The position numbers and the translations under genes are program-made. Of a DNA stretch of 64,000 bases, positions 26,312 to 40,783 are shown piece after piece (the first letter of the stretch is position 1; each line of letters starts with the position of its first letter). The stretch is from Syngnathus acus (taxonomy: Eukaryota > Chordata > Actinopteri > Syngnathiformes > Syngnathidae). Location: positions 806,001-870,000 of the forward strand of contig NC_051108.1 of NCBI RefSeq assembly GCF_901709675.1, given 5' to 3'. The notes below the pieces were generated by a model. It was given only the letters and a program-made list of their open reading frames with translations, was not told where the DNA came from and did not search any database.

Positions 26312-26854
26312 TATGGTATTTGAAAGTGCAATACGGCCACAGTGTGTGTTCATAATCCTATGTCCCATTGTAAGTGGAATAAATATCTAACTTCAATTCT
26401 AAATGTATATAACACGTACATTTATTTGAAATCAAAATGACGTCATACTCCTGAACGTAATATTCCTGGACCAAAGGGGGCGCTGCTGTGCGTGCTTGGA
26501 TGCATTTGACGCCCAAAATGGCGGCACGGTTAAAAAGTTTGGATTGTTTTGTTCGACTTTGTTTCCTGAGCATTCGGCGAGCCGTGTAGCTAAATAACCT
26601 CATTTGGATACAGGTTGGAAGGCTTGCATGGCGCCTTGCTGCCTGCCTAAGGACTTCTGGACGTGTCCAAAATTGAGAATGGCGCATGGCCTTCACCCCA
26701 AATTTGGGCTGACTTCCCCCATGCTAGGCTACTAGGCTAAGCTAACGTCGGAAGGTATTCCCCAAAAGCTTCGTTTTGGTTATGTCGTATCTCGCTTGGA
26801 AGGTGGCGGAGGAGGCGACAAGCAGAACATGAAGAAGAGGACCTCGTCGTAGAC

Positions 26855-29800
26855 ATGGAGGAAGATGTGAAAAAAGTAAAAAAGGCAAGTCGACACTTTT
26901 TGGGGGGTTGTTTTTACAGCCGCCCAGCCACTCAATTACCGTTGGCCGGCTAGCATGCTAACCCGCTTGAGTTCCCTGACCCAGTCGAGTTTAACGCCAA
27001 AATTAAGCCCGTCTCGTTAAACCATCGGTATCTGTGTCACGATCTTTCGCGTGTGCCAAATAATGCTGAATTTTATTTGTTATATTAGAGTGTACTTTAT
27101 GAAATAAAACTTGGGTCGTGTAGTGCAATGCTGAGATTTAGCTTGACTTAGCTCGAGTAAGAGCATGCTGAATCAGCTCGATGCAACTCTTATGTAAAGT
27201 GCTTCGATCTCTATTGTAGGAACAATTCACGTTTCTATATGATACTGAATGTGTTTAATGTTTTGTTTGTAGTCATTAAAGTGATGTCACTGCTCCTGCA
27301 CTTCGTCTTTGTGCCACGCGAGGGCGATAGTGAGCCGTGTGATTTAGAAAAATGACCCGTCAGACTGCACCTTTCAAATATTCATATTATAATGACGTAT
27401 TGTTTTATGCTGAGTGTATTTTGCATTTCCCCGCATTTATACATAAGTCTGACATTGTATTTATAGCAAAGAGTCGTCTCAAAATAATCCTAAAGAATTT
27501 GCCCAAAAGTAGCACTAAGAATATGGGATTTTTCTGTTTTCAAAATGTTCAAATAGAACAGCAGTGAGCTCACATTTCTCCAGCAAACAATCAATATGAA
27601 TGCACCTGTCGCGTGTAGCCAAACACTGTTAAATAATTCAGTGGTCGACTCCAGAGTTGTTCCGCAAAGTCTGCAGTCAAGTTTGAACGCCGGTGTCCTC
27701 ACAGGATGCTGCGGCGGTGCGCTTCCTCTTTTGACGCTTCCCTTTTCTTCTGTTGTGTCTTGACGTGAGAAAGTGTCATTTGAAGTTAGCATAGCGTGAG
27801 GCAACAGGTGATGAATGTAAACAACGAAACAATCGCGCTAATCTGCTAGCATCAGGTTGCATGGACTATGAGGTAGGCTCCTTCAATTCTAACTGATATC
27901 CTCCCATGCTTTAATGGTTAACATTTTGAAATAGGAGTCTTATTTTTTTTCTGAACTTCCCCTTCAGCCTGGCATCGTGTCACCCTTCAAGCGGGTCTTC
28001 CTGAAGGGTGAAAAAGGACGGGACAAGAAGGCGCTGGAGAAATCGGCGGAGCGCCGGGCACTCCACACGGTCTCTCTCTCGCAACCCGACCACCGCATCG
28101 ACCCCGACATATTGCTCAATGACTACATCGAGAAGGAAGTCAAAGTGAGGCGCGCAGACTTCTCTCTCGTACTCCACTTTAGTGACACTGTGTTGAAGTA
28201 ACGCCTCGGTTCGGTGTCCTTTCAAGTATTTGGGCCAGCTGACATCGGTGCCGGGATACTTGAACCCATCAAGCAGGACAGAAGTCCTCCAGCTCATTGA
28301 CAATGCAAGAGTAAGTCATGTGACCGTTTCATATGTCAGCTGAGGGTGCCCTCCGCAAAGGTAGCACATAAGCACGCCGATGGTTGGTGTCGGCAGAAGT
28401 CGCATCAGTTGGCGGGCCAGCTGACCTCCGAGCAGGACGCCGTGGTAAGCTTGTCGGCGTACAACGTCAAGCTGGTGTGGCGCGACGGCGAGGACATCAT
28501 CCTGAGGGTGCCCATCCACGACATCGCCGCCGTCTCTTACATCCGCGACGACTCTCAGCACCTCGTCGTCATCAAGACGGGTACGCAGTTGCGGAAAGCC
28601 GCAATCCGAATCGATCAAGCGCTGACTGAACTTGCGCGGCTCAGCCCAGGAATCCGGAGGCTCCCCCTGTCCCAGCTCCTGTCCCGATCTCAACAAATCT
28701 CAGACGCTCAGCTCTTTGTCGGAGAGCGGCGCCGCGCTGGTGGAAGTGTGCTGTCTGCTTGTCCTCGCCGTCGACAATAAAGTATGTTGCTCAGCATCCG
28801 CGGGTGACCCCCCCAAAAAACAAATACTGGGCACACGCGGCGTTCATTTTTGGAAAGGGATACATTTATCCTTGTTGTTTTGTGTGTCAGGCAGCTGCAG
28901 AGGAGCTGTGCCTTCTGCTCAGCCAAGTCTTCCAGATTGTCTACACCGAGTCCACCATTGACTTCTTGGACAGAGCCATCTTTGACGGAGCCACCACGCC
29001 CACAAGACATCTTTCCCTATACAGCGGTAAGCAATCGAAAGCAAATGTTCAAATATCAGTATTGCAAATTCAAACAGAGCGCTTCGTCGTCTGCTCTACG
29101 TAGGCACAATTTGTTTCTTTTTATCACGACTGGTCTGAAGCGCTAATTTTGTTGACGAACGCGCCGGTTCCTCAGATGACTCGTCGAGCAAAGTGGACAT
29201 GAAAGAAGCCTTCGAAGGCGAAGCCGGCCCTTTGTAAGAGCTCACCTTCTCGTTTTCCCTCACCTACTCCGGTCGATTCCGCTTCTTTAAAACGTGTTTT
29301 CTTTCCTCCTCCCCCTCCAAGTCCATTCCAGGCATCGCCGGAAGCCGACGGCAGCTCCCCGTCGGCTTCCGGCCCCGCCTCTCCTCAGGTCACAACGGCG
29401 AGCGAAGGGGAGCTCAGCACCACGGCCGCCGAGCTGCTCCAGGATTACATGACCACGGTACGCCCTCTCGAGCGTTTCCTAACTGGCATTGTGTCGTTGA
29501 CACTTGTGTGGCGTCCAGCTGCGCACAAAGCTGTCCTCCCAGGAAATCCAGCAGTTTGCCGGGCTGCTGCACGAGTACCGCAACGGCTCCTCCATCCACG
29601 AGTTCTGCATTAACCTGCGGCAGCTCTACGGAGACAGCAGGAAGTTCCTCCTGCTTGGTAGGACTTCTTCTCACGTGTGTCACGATAGGAAGTTTAGCGT
29701 TTCGCTGTCTTTAACGGCACCTTCGGTGACTATCACAGGCCTGCGTCCCTTCATCCCCGAGAAGGACAGCCAGCACTTTGAGAACTTCCTGGAGACCATC

Positions 29801-30043
29801 GGCGTGAAGGACGGCCGCGGCATCATCACCGACAGCTTCGGCCGCTACCGGCGGGCGGCCGACTCCAACGGCAACGTCGCGGCGGCAGGCGGCGGAGACG
29901 GCGCCGCCTCCGACGAGGGCCCGGAGGAGGCCGGGGAGACCTCGGAGGGCGACGAGTGGGACCGAATGATCAGCGACATCAGCAATGACATCGAGGCGCT
30001 CGGCTGTAGCATGGACGGCGAAGGCGCCGCCGCCGCGTTGTAA
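26855..30043 (+). CDS. ccm2: CCM2, cerebral cavernous malformations 2 (malcavernin)
   Basis: Ten coding exons: 26855-26884, 27968-28144, 28227-28310, 28397-28580, 28645-28781, 28891-29026, 29176-29233, 29322-29457, 29519-29657 and 29739-30043, giving 461 residues. CCM2 is a cytoplasmic scaffold that binds KRIT1, PDCD10 and MEKK3 and restrains MEKK3-KLF2/4 signalling at endothelial junctions. The sequence opens [26 protein letters not shown]. The PTB domain covers roughly residues 59-240 ([45 protein letters not shown]). The harmonin-homology domain follows ([20 protein letters not shown], ending in the F-L-L-L-G and L-R-P-F-I-P-E-K-D region), and the acidic tail has [23 protein letters not shown]. 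The linker in exons 7-8 is the least conserved part. The exon 1 donor is GC (see 26885). Confidence 0.96.
26885..26890 (+). other. GC splice donor of ccm2 intron 1
   Basis: The start exon reads [10 protein letters not shown] with AAG followed by gcaagt, the ideal GC-donor consensus. Joining here gives K-K-P-G-I-V-S-P, the same spacing as mammalian CCM2. A weaker in-frame GT donor nine bases earlier (gtaaaa at 26876) would delete V-K-K. Protein conservation favours the GC site, so this is the second GC-AG intron in the window. Confidence 0.65.
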
Positions 30044-31223
30044 CTGGGCAGACTCCACCCATTGATCACACTGAAGGTTAGTCGTCGTATGACGTCAATC
30101 AAAATGCACTTAGGCTGACGTGCGGTCCAGCCCTGGTTACGTTTGTTCCTCACTTATGGGCAGTATCTGCCACCGCAGTCAGCCACACCGCAAGTGGATG
30201 CAGTCACCACATCAGTTTCGATTACCGCTGCCTTATTGCTTTCCCCCCCCTGATTTGTTCTTTTCCTCTTTAGTGGTGCACCGCAATTTGCCCGTTTTGT
30301 GCTCTCTGAACACCCAAAGGTGCCTCAGTCAAGTCTTCCCCTCACTGGGGCACAGAGAATCCAAAATGACCGCCTCATTATTTCTTGTCAACTGTGTGCG
30401 TGCGTGGTCAGCAGTTGCTGTGCATCTTATGGCGAGTTTTGTTTTTAATCAATGAAGGGGAGGCTACCCATTTTTTTCTGGAAGAATTTGGGAAACCCCG
30501 AGATGAAGTGTTGGGTCGTTTAGCTGCCGTTGACCCCCAATTGTGCCTTTGAAAGTGTTGCGCACACAGTCATCGTTGTGCAGATGTTTATTAAAAAGAA
30601 CCGCATTTTGCAAGACTTTTGGAACGCTGTCGTCCTTTACGTCGATCCACTCCGGCGATCGCTTTTGACCCATCACGTGCTCGGACAAGCCTGAAATCTT
30701 GACTCGCAGCGACGTTTCCTAATGCCATCAAAGTTGGCCGCTTGACCGGAGCGCATTCCGTCCAGTCACGCTTCCATTTGCTAATCTCCAAAAGGTCGAA
30801 AAGTGGGCTGGCTGCGAGTGGGCCACAGCCACTCAAAGTGGCAACGGAAAATGACCATTTTTCAGTGCAAGCACAAGTCATTTCTTATTGCCTCGAATTT
30901 TCACATCAGCGCGCGTCTTAATTGGATGCTGAGCGAGCGAAAGGAATTATCAACGGCGCGGCGTTGAAGGCATCCTAATTGGCCTCCCGTAACGTTCATC
31001 CTTAATCCCATTTGTCTGCACCCGCGGGATTGTTCTGGCACTTTACTGTTGCCACGACTTTACGAGAGCAACTCGTGAGCCGCTTGTCTCCGCTTCAATG
31101 TTAAATAACGATACGACAGAACATTTTGGATGGGCTCTCAGATGTGACACTTCCAACTGTGTTTTTATTTGCTCTCAAAGACAACCTTGCGTTAGCTTCT
31201 CTTCGCTCCAGTGTAATCTTGGG
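30044..31223. other. Convergent 3' UTRs of ccm2 and fam167a
   Basis: No exon seen. The stretch holds the 3' UTR of ccm2 on the plus strand and of fam167a on the minus strand, with a shared AT-rich poly(A) element at 30587-30595. Confidence 0.5.
30587..30595. terminator. Overlapping poly(A) signals for ccm2 (plus) and fam167a (minus)
   Basis: TTTATTAAA reads ATTAAA on the plus strand (30590-30595) and AATAAA on the minus strand (30587-30592). It is about 545 bases after the ccm2 stop and about 630 bases after the fam167a stop. Use by fam167a is more likely because AATAAA is the stronger form. Confidence 0.45.
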
Positions 31224-33531
<2,308 letters not shown>

Positions 33532-36050
33532 CTACAAGGTGAGCTCCTCGATGTCGTCGTCAAAGGAGGGGATGACGCGGACGGCGGGCCGGCTGTCTAC
33601 CACGTGCCGAGCGCTCGTGGAGGTAGGCGCCGCCCCAAAGCCGAGACGCCCCGTCGCCCGCGAACCTCCCCGAGCGGCGGCGCCGCCGCCCGTCATGTCA
33701 TCCAGCAGCTCCGCCGTCCGGGCGTCGCCCGACGGCGCCGCCAGTGAGCCGAACAGCTGCTGCATGAGCGCCGACTTCTTGCTCTTCTCCTCCGTCCCCT
33801 TGAGGCTGAAGATGCCGATGGCCTCCAGAGCGTGGTCTCCGTTGTCCCTGGCAGCATTGTGGCGGGGCTTCCCCCCCAACGAGGCCACGCAGCTTCCGAA
33901 GACCAAGTCCTCGTTGGATCGGATTGAGCAAAGGCTTCGCCGCCGGCCCGACGACGGCGTCTCCGCGGCGGCCGCGTTGGACTCGGACGAGTCGACGGGC
34001 TTCCGCTTGTCCTTGTTCTGGAGGTCAATTTCTCGCATCTTGGCCAGCAGCTGGTCTTTCCTCCGGCGCGCCTCGCTGGCGTCCACCTGGTGGTGGTTCC
34101 CCCACAGCTCCGCCGCCGCCTCCTCCTGGACGTGGACGCTCTTGTGTGGATTCCTCAAGAAGCTGCCCACCTCGTCATCCTCCTTCTCTTTGACCCAGTC
34201 TGTGGAAGTCACATCCATTGATCTGCTTGCAAGTCTTTCAAGGTACGAGCCGCCGGACTCTTCTTACCATCTGTGAAGGTGTTGGCCTTCACCTCACGGA
34301 CATCCTGAGCGTTCTGTTGATGGTCCTCCTCCGTCTCCTTCTCGTCCCTTGAGGTTCTTCTGTCGTGGCTTGTCTTCCTCTGCTGCTCCTGCTTTGCTTT
34401 GGGTCCACCGTCCACCACCTCCACCTGCTGACGACGTCAAAGCAGAGAAAAATAAAAGTGACTCATTTCCAACATCCTGAATGGCTCCATATTTAGGCGA
34501 GACGTTAGTTACCTTGAGTGACAGGTATCCGTCAGGGGCCGGATCGCTGTACTGGGCCAAGGCGGGCGGCGGCGAGGGAAATTCGGGGCTGCTGCTGCTG
34601 CGCGTCTGCACCGCCTTGCACTGTCTGTGCGCCTTGTGGAATGACGCCTCCGCCTCACCTTTGAGCTTTGACTCGCCGTCGGCGGCCTTCCTCGGGGAGA
34701 CTTTCCCAATGCGGTGAGCGTAAATGTTGCGGATCTCTAATTCTCGTTCTTTTTCCTGGAAAAAGGTGACAGCGGCGTTACTAAGCAGCTTGTGGTGGTC
34801 GCCGCGAGGATGTGGCTGAATGTATCTGCGAGTTTCTCTGGAGGCACCCTGAGTCGACTGGCTAGTTGCTCCAGCTCCTTTTGCAGATTCTTGATCTCTT
34901 CCTGCGCGCAGAGCGTCTTCTTCCTCTCGGCAGCCAGCTGCCTCTGGTGGCTGCCGTTGCTCAGCTCCATGTTCCTCTCCAGCTCCTAGCGGGCGGCACA
35001 AACGGCAGCGGTGACGGTCACGTGAAAGAAGGCGAGGCGGCAACGCTACCTTCATTTTTAGCTCGGCCTCGTGCGTGCGTGCCCGCTCCTGCTCCAGCTT
35101 GCAGCTGAGCTCCTCGCGGGCGCCCAGCTCGCGCTGCTCCACCAGCTTCTTCATGCGTCCCACGGTGGCGTGGCTCCTCAGCAGCTGCTCCTCCTTCTCC
35201 TTCAGGCGGCGCTCGGCGGCGCGCTCGCGCTCCCGCGTGCGCCGCAGTCGCTCGCGCAGCACGTGCGTCTCGCTGGCATGGCACGACAGCATCTGGGAGA
35301 TTTTGCTCTCGGCGTCCGTGTAGTTCTGCAGCGCCTTCTCCTGACGCCTATGAAGCTGCCGCCAGAGAGTCCGACGGGGTCAGGCGAGCTCCGGTGCGGC
35401 TGTTGGCCTCGAGCCGAGTCTACCTGCTTAAGGATGCGATTCTCCTTCTGCAACTCGGCGATGCGCAGCTGCAGCTCGCCGTGCACGTTGCGCAACTCGT
35501 TGATTTTCAGCAGACGCCCCGACAGCATTTGCCTGGTCAGGGGGTCCAAGTCTTTGGGAGGGAGGGACTCTTTGCTGAGGGAGCGCGACGCCCGGCTCCG
35601 GCCCGGACGCGGCGGGCGGGCCCGCACTCGCCTCTCCATACCTGTTGCGCACGTGTCAAATGTCAAAACATTCAAACATTGAACGACTTCTCACGTGCGT
35701 ATCCAACCTGTGTTGTAGGGCGAGCTGCTGGAAATGAGATTCGCACGCGTTGGCGGAAGCGGCGGCGACGTCTGATCCCGCTCGTACGGCGAGAGCGAGC
35801 GCTCCGACTCGTATTCGTCCGAGTAAGACGCGGCCTTGCTGCGGCGCCCCTCGCCGTCCGACGTTCGGTCAGGATCGGAGGGGTACGTTTCCGCTTTGGA
35901 AGTTGCTTTTTCATCCTGGGTCCGCTCCCGGAAGTTCTTGTAGTGCTTGAGCTTTTTGCCGGAGGGGGCTCGACTCTTCCGGCTCCTGAAGGATCCTCGG
36001 CTCCGATTGTCATCCCAGTCGTCTTCCAACGCGTCGCTCTTGGACTCCAT
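33532..36050 (-). CDS. lca5: Lebercilin (LCA5), ciliary coiled-coil protein
   Basis: Seven coding exons on the minus strand: 35708-36050, 35424-35641, 35050-35355, 34848-34985, 34513-34755, 34268-34427 and 33532-34199, giving 691 residues (human LCA5 has 697). The lebercilin domain spans roughly residues 130-330: D-P-L-T-R-Q-M-L-S-G-R-L-L-K-I-N-E-L, RQEKAL, R-E-R-L-R-R-T-R-E-R-E-R, E-K-E-R-E-L-E-I-R-N-I-Y, mostly coiled coil. The C-terminus D-D-D-I-E-E-L-T-L resembles the LCA5 end and not that of its paralogue LCA5L. The protein binds the intraflagellar transport machinery at the axoneme; loss causes Leber congenital amaurosis in people. Exon 6 has a CAGCAG tandem acceptor (34425-34430) that could add or drop one Gln. 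The N-terminal Arg/Ser-rich part is poorly conserved. An X-box-like palindrome lies just upstream. Confidence 0.93.
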
Positions 36051-36173
36051 CTTGTTTTGAGGTCACCAAAACAACAGGTTTGGGAAGAGGAGAGGAAGCC
36101 AATGTTTTCTTTTGGTTGAAACACCTTCCTCACATTGTCAGAAATAGTCACCTCACTAAAGATTAACCGCGAC

Positions 36174-36189
36174 GTTGCTACGAAGCAAC
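36174..36189. promoter_or_regulatory. X-box-like palindrome upstream of lca5
   Basis: GTTGCT and AGCAAC arms flank ACGA, about 125 bases upstream of the lca5 start codon. It deviates from the RFX consensus by one arm base and a 4-base spacer. lca5 is a ciliary gene, which makes RFX control plausible. Confidence 0.4.
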
Positions 36190-36426
36190 TGAGGCCAGAC
36201 GCCGACAGGTTGCTCTGAGGACTTCCTGCTCGCACAACATGCTCACTTAGCAACCGCACCGTGTGTGGGAAAGTTACTCTCCTAATTACAAGCAGGTATT
36301 AGCATTCCGCTAACAGATGTTTCTTGAACCTTTGCATGTTTAAACGTACAGTGTGTGGTTTGTTTCATGTCAATTCTGCCCTGAACTTCGATTCGGAGTA
36401 ACTTGAAGCAAGATCCAGCCAAAACA

Positions 36427-36480
36427 ACATGTACATGTGTGACAATGACAATAAAGATCTATTCTATTCTATTCTATTCT
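36427..36480 (+). mobile_element. 3' tail of a non-LTR retrotransposon with (ATTCT)n
   Basis: The run ACATGTGTGACAATGACAATAAAGATCT followed by four ATTCT units resembles the 3' end common to a teleost LINE family, where the pentamer forms the tail. Nothing further upstream looks like LINE coding sequence, so the copy is severely 5'-truncated. Confidence 0.5.
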
Positions 36481-37842
36481 GACGGAGCCAGCTTGATGGG
36501 CGTGTTTCTATGGCAACGCTAGCCCACAAAGCCAAAATCAAGATCACCAAGACGAGCCACGCACCGACTACCTTAGTCCAAATATGCCTTCCTAGAGTCA
36601 TTTCTTGGAATGTCTGTCGTGAAGTTGCAAGCATTGGGAAATTGCATCACCTTTGCCAGGATTAGGCTAAAACCCTGACCGCCGTCTGTTCTTGTCGGGT
36701 GCATTGTTGTCCCCGCTGACACGCAAAACTGGGCCTCAAGCACCAATGGGTGCACGATCAATCATGAATGTGTTTTTAAAAAGAAAAAATAAGTATTGCA
36801 AGTGTATCGGAGGAGCTAACGGAGAGCCAAGCGGGCGAGGAGAACAAAATAGTGCAACAGGTGAGGCGTGTCTTACCGTTAGATGTCGCCTTGCACCTTC
36901 ACGGTCATGGATCGCTCACAGCTGCTCGTGTTTTTTACACAAAATTGGACATTATCGCTAAGATCGGTTGCATAGTGGAAAACTCGCCGCAAAAAAAAAA
37001 AAGGCTAAAACTATTGGCTAAGCTAACATGGCTAACGTGATACGAAGGCGAACTGGTAGCCTCCTCGTCTTGTTTACTTGTCCAAATTGCAAAGTAGCGT
37101 CTTGTGAGTGTGCCTAGCATGAGTGGCTCTGCAGAGTTTGCAGATCGAGACCGAGAGAGGACGGAGAACCGGAACGACGGCCATCGCTGCCTGCTGTTGC
37201 ATGGAAACCGCTTCTGTGACGTCACCAGCTCGTCTTGCATTACCGGTACATTACGTGAAAGCGCTCGACTCGGTCGGAGATGCACACATATTCAAGAACT
37301 TATCTCGTTTTCTTTTCATTCATTGTTGATCACTGAAGGGTCAATTACTCTGTTGTTTTTGAAGTGTTACCTGTCATTACATTGTTTTACAATAAAGCCC
37401 AACATAAAAGTGTGAGAAAATGTTTCATCTTTAAAATAAACAGGCATGTTCAAAGCAAAATAACTTTTCATAAATCAGTTTATATTACCCACTAACATTT
37501 TCAAAATCCAAAAGTCACGTGTTGTGTCGAATTTCATTGGGTTGTAATGTCAATTTAACACAATTCCTGCTCTACATTAGCATTTAGGAGATGATATTTG
37601 TGTTTTCGGATATTCGGATTATTTAAGCAGTGGACAAAAAGACGTGAAGAGAATGACTCCTTTTCGTTTTTGTTTTGAAAAGAAACACCGGAAGCTTGAT
37701 GTTCAGTATCGCTAGCTTGTCAGCCCAAACGGACCGCGTCTGCACTGTCCTGCAATAAAAGGCAATGAAGCGCTTCTTTGGCTGCTTCTGAGCGACCTCA
37801 TCGTTTAAACTTCGTTTCCCTCCTCCGTAATGGTGAATTAAA

Positions 37843-39675
37843 ATGGTCATTGTCAAGGTTTACGTCGCTTCGTCAAGTGGATCTCTGGCAGTAAGTAATT
37901 GGGGATTTTTTTGTAACGCTTCAACTATTTGTGCATTATTGATTCATCCAGTCATTTTATTTGGAAAGAATGTGGTTCCTTTTATCATCGACAACTGTCG
38001 TTAAATGCTCTTTATAGAAACCGATGCATAGAACAGAAAGAGAAAGTACAGTCCATCCATTGTACGCCTGAGTAAGTTGACCGACCATTTGGGTCAGTGA
38101 TGCCAGAGCGAAGCTTGTGAGTGCAATAATTGGCTTTTGGATACCTTTGAATGGAGTGAGCAGTGATTGGATACAGGGGAGAGAAGAAGAAAAGGATGGG
38201 GCCTGGGGTGGTGGCTGAGTGGCTAGAATTGGAAATGAAAGGAGGGAAAGAAACATTCCAAAGTGTCCAAATGTGTGGCTGCTTTCGAGGGCCTCGTCGT
38301 TGCTCGAGTGCATGCATGTCGTGCAGAGAAATGCGGAAGATTGAGAAGGGGGGAAATTATTATTGCAGTTTTTGTTTTTAAATTGACTGGCGCGTGGGCG
38401 TGGTTTGGGGCTGGCGTGCCCATTTGAGAGTGCCTCGTACTTGCCGGTGACTTTTAGTGTCGCAAAGGCAAACCATTGTTTTCCGTGCATGGTCCGTTTG
38501 TCCTCACGAGTCCTGTTTTGTTCCCCTTCGTCGTGTAATGAAAGGATTAATCCAAGTTAATCCCTTCATTCAGGGTGCAAACAATATACTCTTGCATACT
38601 TGTATGGAGCGTGAGGCATTTCCATCGACTCTTTTTGTAATTCGCCCACAAGTGTTGAATCTGCCACCCTAAAAGGATGACACGATTGCCACGCGCTCTC
38701 GGGTTGAGTCTCGTTCTCACACTGAATTGTTGTCACTTGGCCAAATTGCTATTGAGTGGGCACTGTCGGGTCACATTTGTTTGGGTTGGCGAGTGTACCG
38801 ATGGAGGGAGGCCAGACGTGCAAAACAATAGTGCCATTGTGGCCGCCCAGATACCCTCATTAGCGTGTTCTTAATTGGATTTTTTTTTTCCACCTCGATT
38901 GAAATTGAATTATTTTGTATTTAATGAGTTTCATTTTTGTGCTTCATCAGTATGATGAATTAAAAATGCATGAGAACAATTCATCCAGGCTAAAATGATC
39001 AATGACTTTAGTGGCCATCATAATAATCAATAATCAGTGGAATACATGATGTTTTTGTTTTTTCCCTTTTTTTTTTTTTTTTTTTTAAAATTTGGGTCAA
39101 GGATGGGGAATACATTTAAAAAGCAAACTTTGGATCGTAACGAGGCGGTGCTTTCGCCGACGTCAGGTGAAAAAGCAACAGCAGGCGGTGGTGGGTTTCC
39201 TGGAGGCCAACGGAATCGAGTTCCAGCAAGTGGACATCGCCATGCTGGAGGAGCAGCGGCTGTGGATGTACCGCCACATCCCTTGCGACAAGCGGCCGCA
39301 CGGAGGCAACCCGCTGCCCCCGCAGATCTTCAGCGGCGATCGCTACTGTGGGGTAGGTGCAGGTCGCAGGCTGCTTCATGATGCCTATTGTGAGTTTCGG
39401 CTCAGTCATCCATCCAAATGCACGCCGTGCACCTCTGTAATCCCACCATAATCCCGGCGCGGATTAAGCGGTGTCACTCTTGCTTGCGGGGGTAATCCAT
39501 GGCGACGTGCTCGTCCAATTGCTTCCGGGATGCTGGAAGGGCTCGGTCCAGCGCCGACTCACCTTTTCCATCCCGGCAGGACTATGAGGACTTTTTCCGC
39601 TCGAAAGAAAATAACAGCGTGTTTGCCTTCCTGGGCGTCGCCGCTCAAGATTCTGACCAGGTGAACGATTTATGA
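37843..39675 (+). CDS. sh3bgrl2: SH3 domain-binding glutamic acid-rich-like protein 2
   Basis: Exons 37843-37890, 39167-39352 and 39580-39675 give 109 residues if read to the TGA after V-N-D-L. The family has a thioredoxin fold without redox-active CxxC. The start MVIVKVYVASSSGSLA, F-L-E-A-N-G-I-E-F, the SH3-binding-type N-P-L-P-P-Q-I-F and G-D-R-Y-C-G-D-Y mark SH3BGRL2 and not SH3BGRL (which has N-E-S-Q-Y-R). The 3' end is uncertain: the last conserved codon is followed by gtgaac, which could be a donor, and a short terminal exon (for instance after an acceptor near 39822) cannot be excluded. AATAAA follows at 40152. The gene is divergent from lca5, as in human 6q14. Confidence 0.9.
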
Positions 39676-40151
39676 TCTTTCCTTCCTCACTTTTTGCATT
39701 ACCTTAATTTTTTGTAGTTCTAAGGACAGCCCACATCACTGAAGCCGTTTGGGTCTCATATATTAAAAGACGGATGAGACAAATGACGAAACAACTCAGG
39801 TTTTGGTTTTGTACAGCAGGAGTCTTAGAAGGCACAAAGGTGAAAACTCCTCCCGGCCGTGTGGATGCCGAACGTGCACGGGACTCCTTCGAAAAGTTCT
39901 TGTACATGTTGATCGAGACTCCACCCCCCACCCAGAAAAGGGAGCGACTACAATCATGTCATTTTTGGTCACCCTGCGTGCTCAGCAGCCATGCACACTG
40001 CACCCGTTTCGATTAGGTGTACCTAATGTTGTGGCCACTAGCGTGCGTTTGAATCGTCCATTTTCGATATTTTCCATGTGCTGTGCCATCGTGTTAAATG
40101 TACATGATTGTGATTTTTATGATATTTGTGGAGAGTGATGTCACATTGCAA

Positions 40152-40157
40152 AATAAA
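40152..40157 (+). terminator. Poly(A) signal of sh3bgrl2
   Basis: AATAAA about 480 bases after the read-through stop codon, before the next gene starts at 40784. Confidence 0.6.
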
Positions 40158-40783
40158 GTTGATGAATTTTCTGCAGTACGTCGATTGTAATTGTCGGGCC
40201 ACGCGTCAAAGCGCAAGGGAATTTTCCTGCTGATTTTTTCCATGTCACGCTATATGGAAAATGGACAGATGTTTGTCACGGTCAATTCCGTTGACTTTTT
40301 TTTTTTTTTTCAAACAACATAAACTGGCAGCATTTCAAGGGAAAATCAGCACGACCACTCGCTTGCGCTTGCCCTCTTGTACCGCGCGCGTCATTTCCCA
40401 TCAAAACGGGCCTATGCAATGATTTACCCGCAAATCAATAGTGGAGTAAATATTCATATTTTGCATTTGAAACACTGAGGGTGCAGTTTGATGGGAATTT
40501 TTGAAGTTTGAAAAAAGGAGAGTCATTGAATAAATTGGAAATTGCGCCGTAACTTTGTAAGAAGAAAAAAAGTGTATACCTGGAAAAACTCCAAAAGTGG
40601 GGGTTCTCGCTCTCCCGGCGCAGATTTTGGGTCAAAGCATCCCCTGTCACGGTCCGCCTTTAATGATTGATCCAAATGTCAACACGCTTTTTGCGGTCCG
40701 AGTCCATGCACACTCTGATTTGGAAGTATTTGAGGGGTGGCCTGACCATTTCTGCAGGCTATCTACGACATCGAATACTCATT

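Larger units (their letters stand above)
24015..26390 (+). other. xkr6 3' UTR and flank
   Basis: After the xkr6 stop there is about 2.3 kb of AT-rich sequence without a convincing exon, ending at two AATAAA signals. It includes the 9-bp minisatellite at 24222-24285, poly(A)/poly(G) runs and several TGTA-rich elements. A long 3' UTR of xkr6 is the simplest explanation. Confidence 0.6.
36051..37842. promoter_or_regulatory. Divergent promoter region between lca5 and sh3bgrl2
   Basis: 1.8 kb separates the two start codons. I see an X-box-like palindrome at 36174-36189, a one-mismatch X-box on the minus strand at about 36512-36525 (GTTGCCATAGAAAC), a LINE tail at 36427-36480, and a full CRE, TGACGTCA, at 37217-37224. 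No extra exon is supported. Confidence 0.5.
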
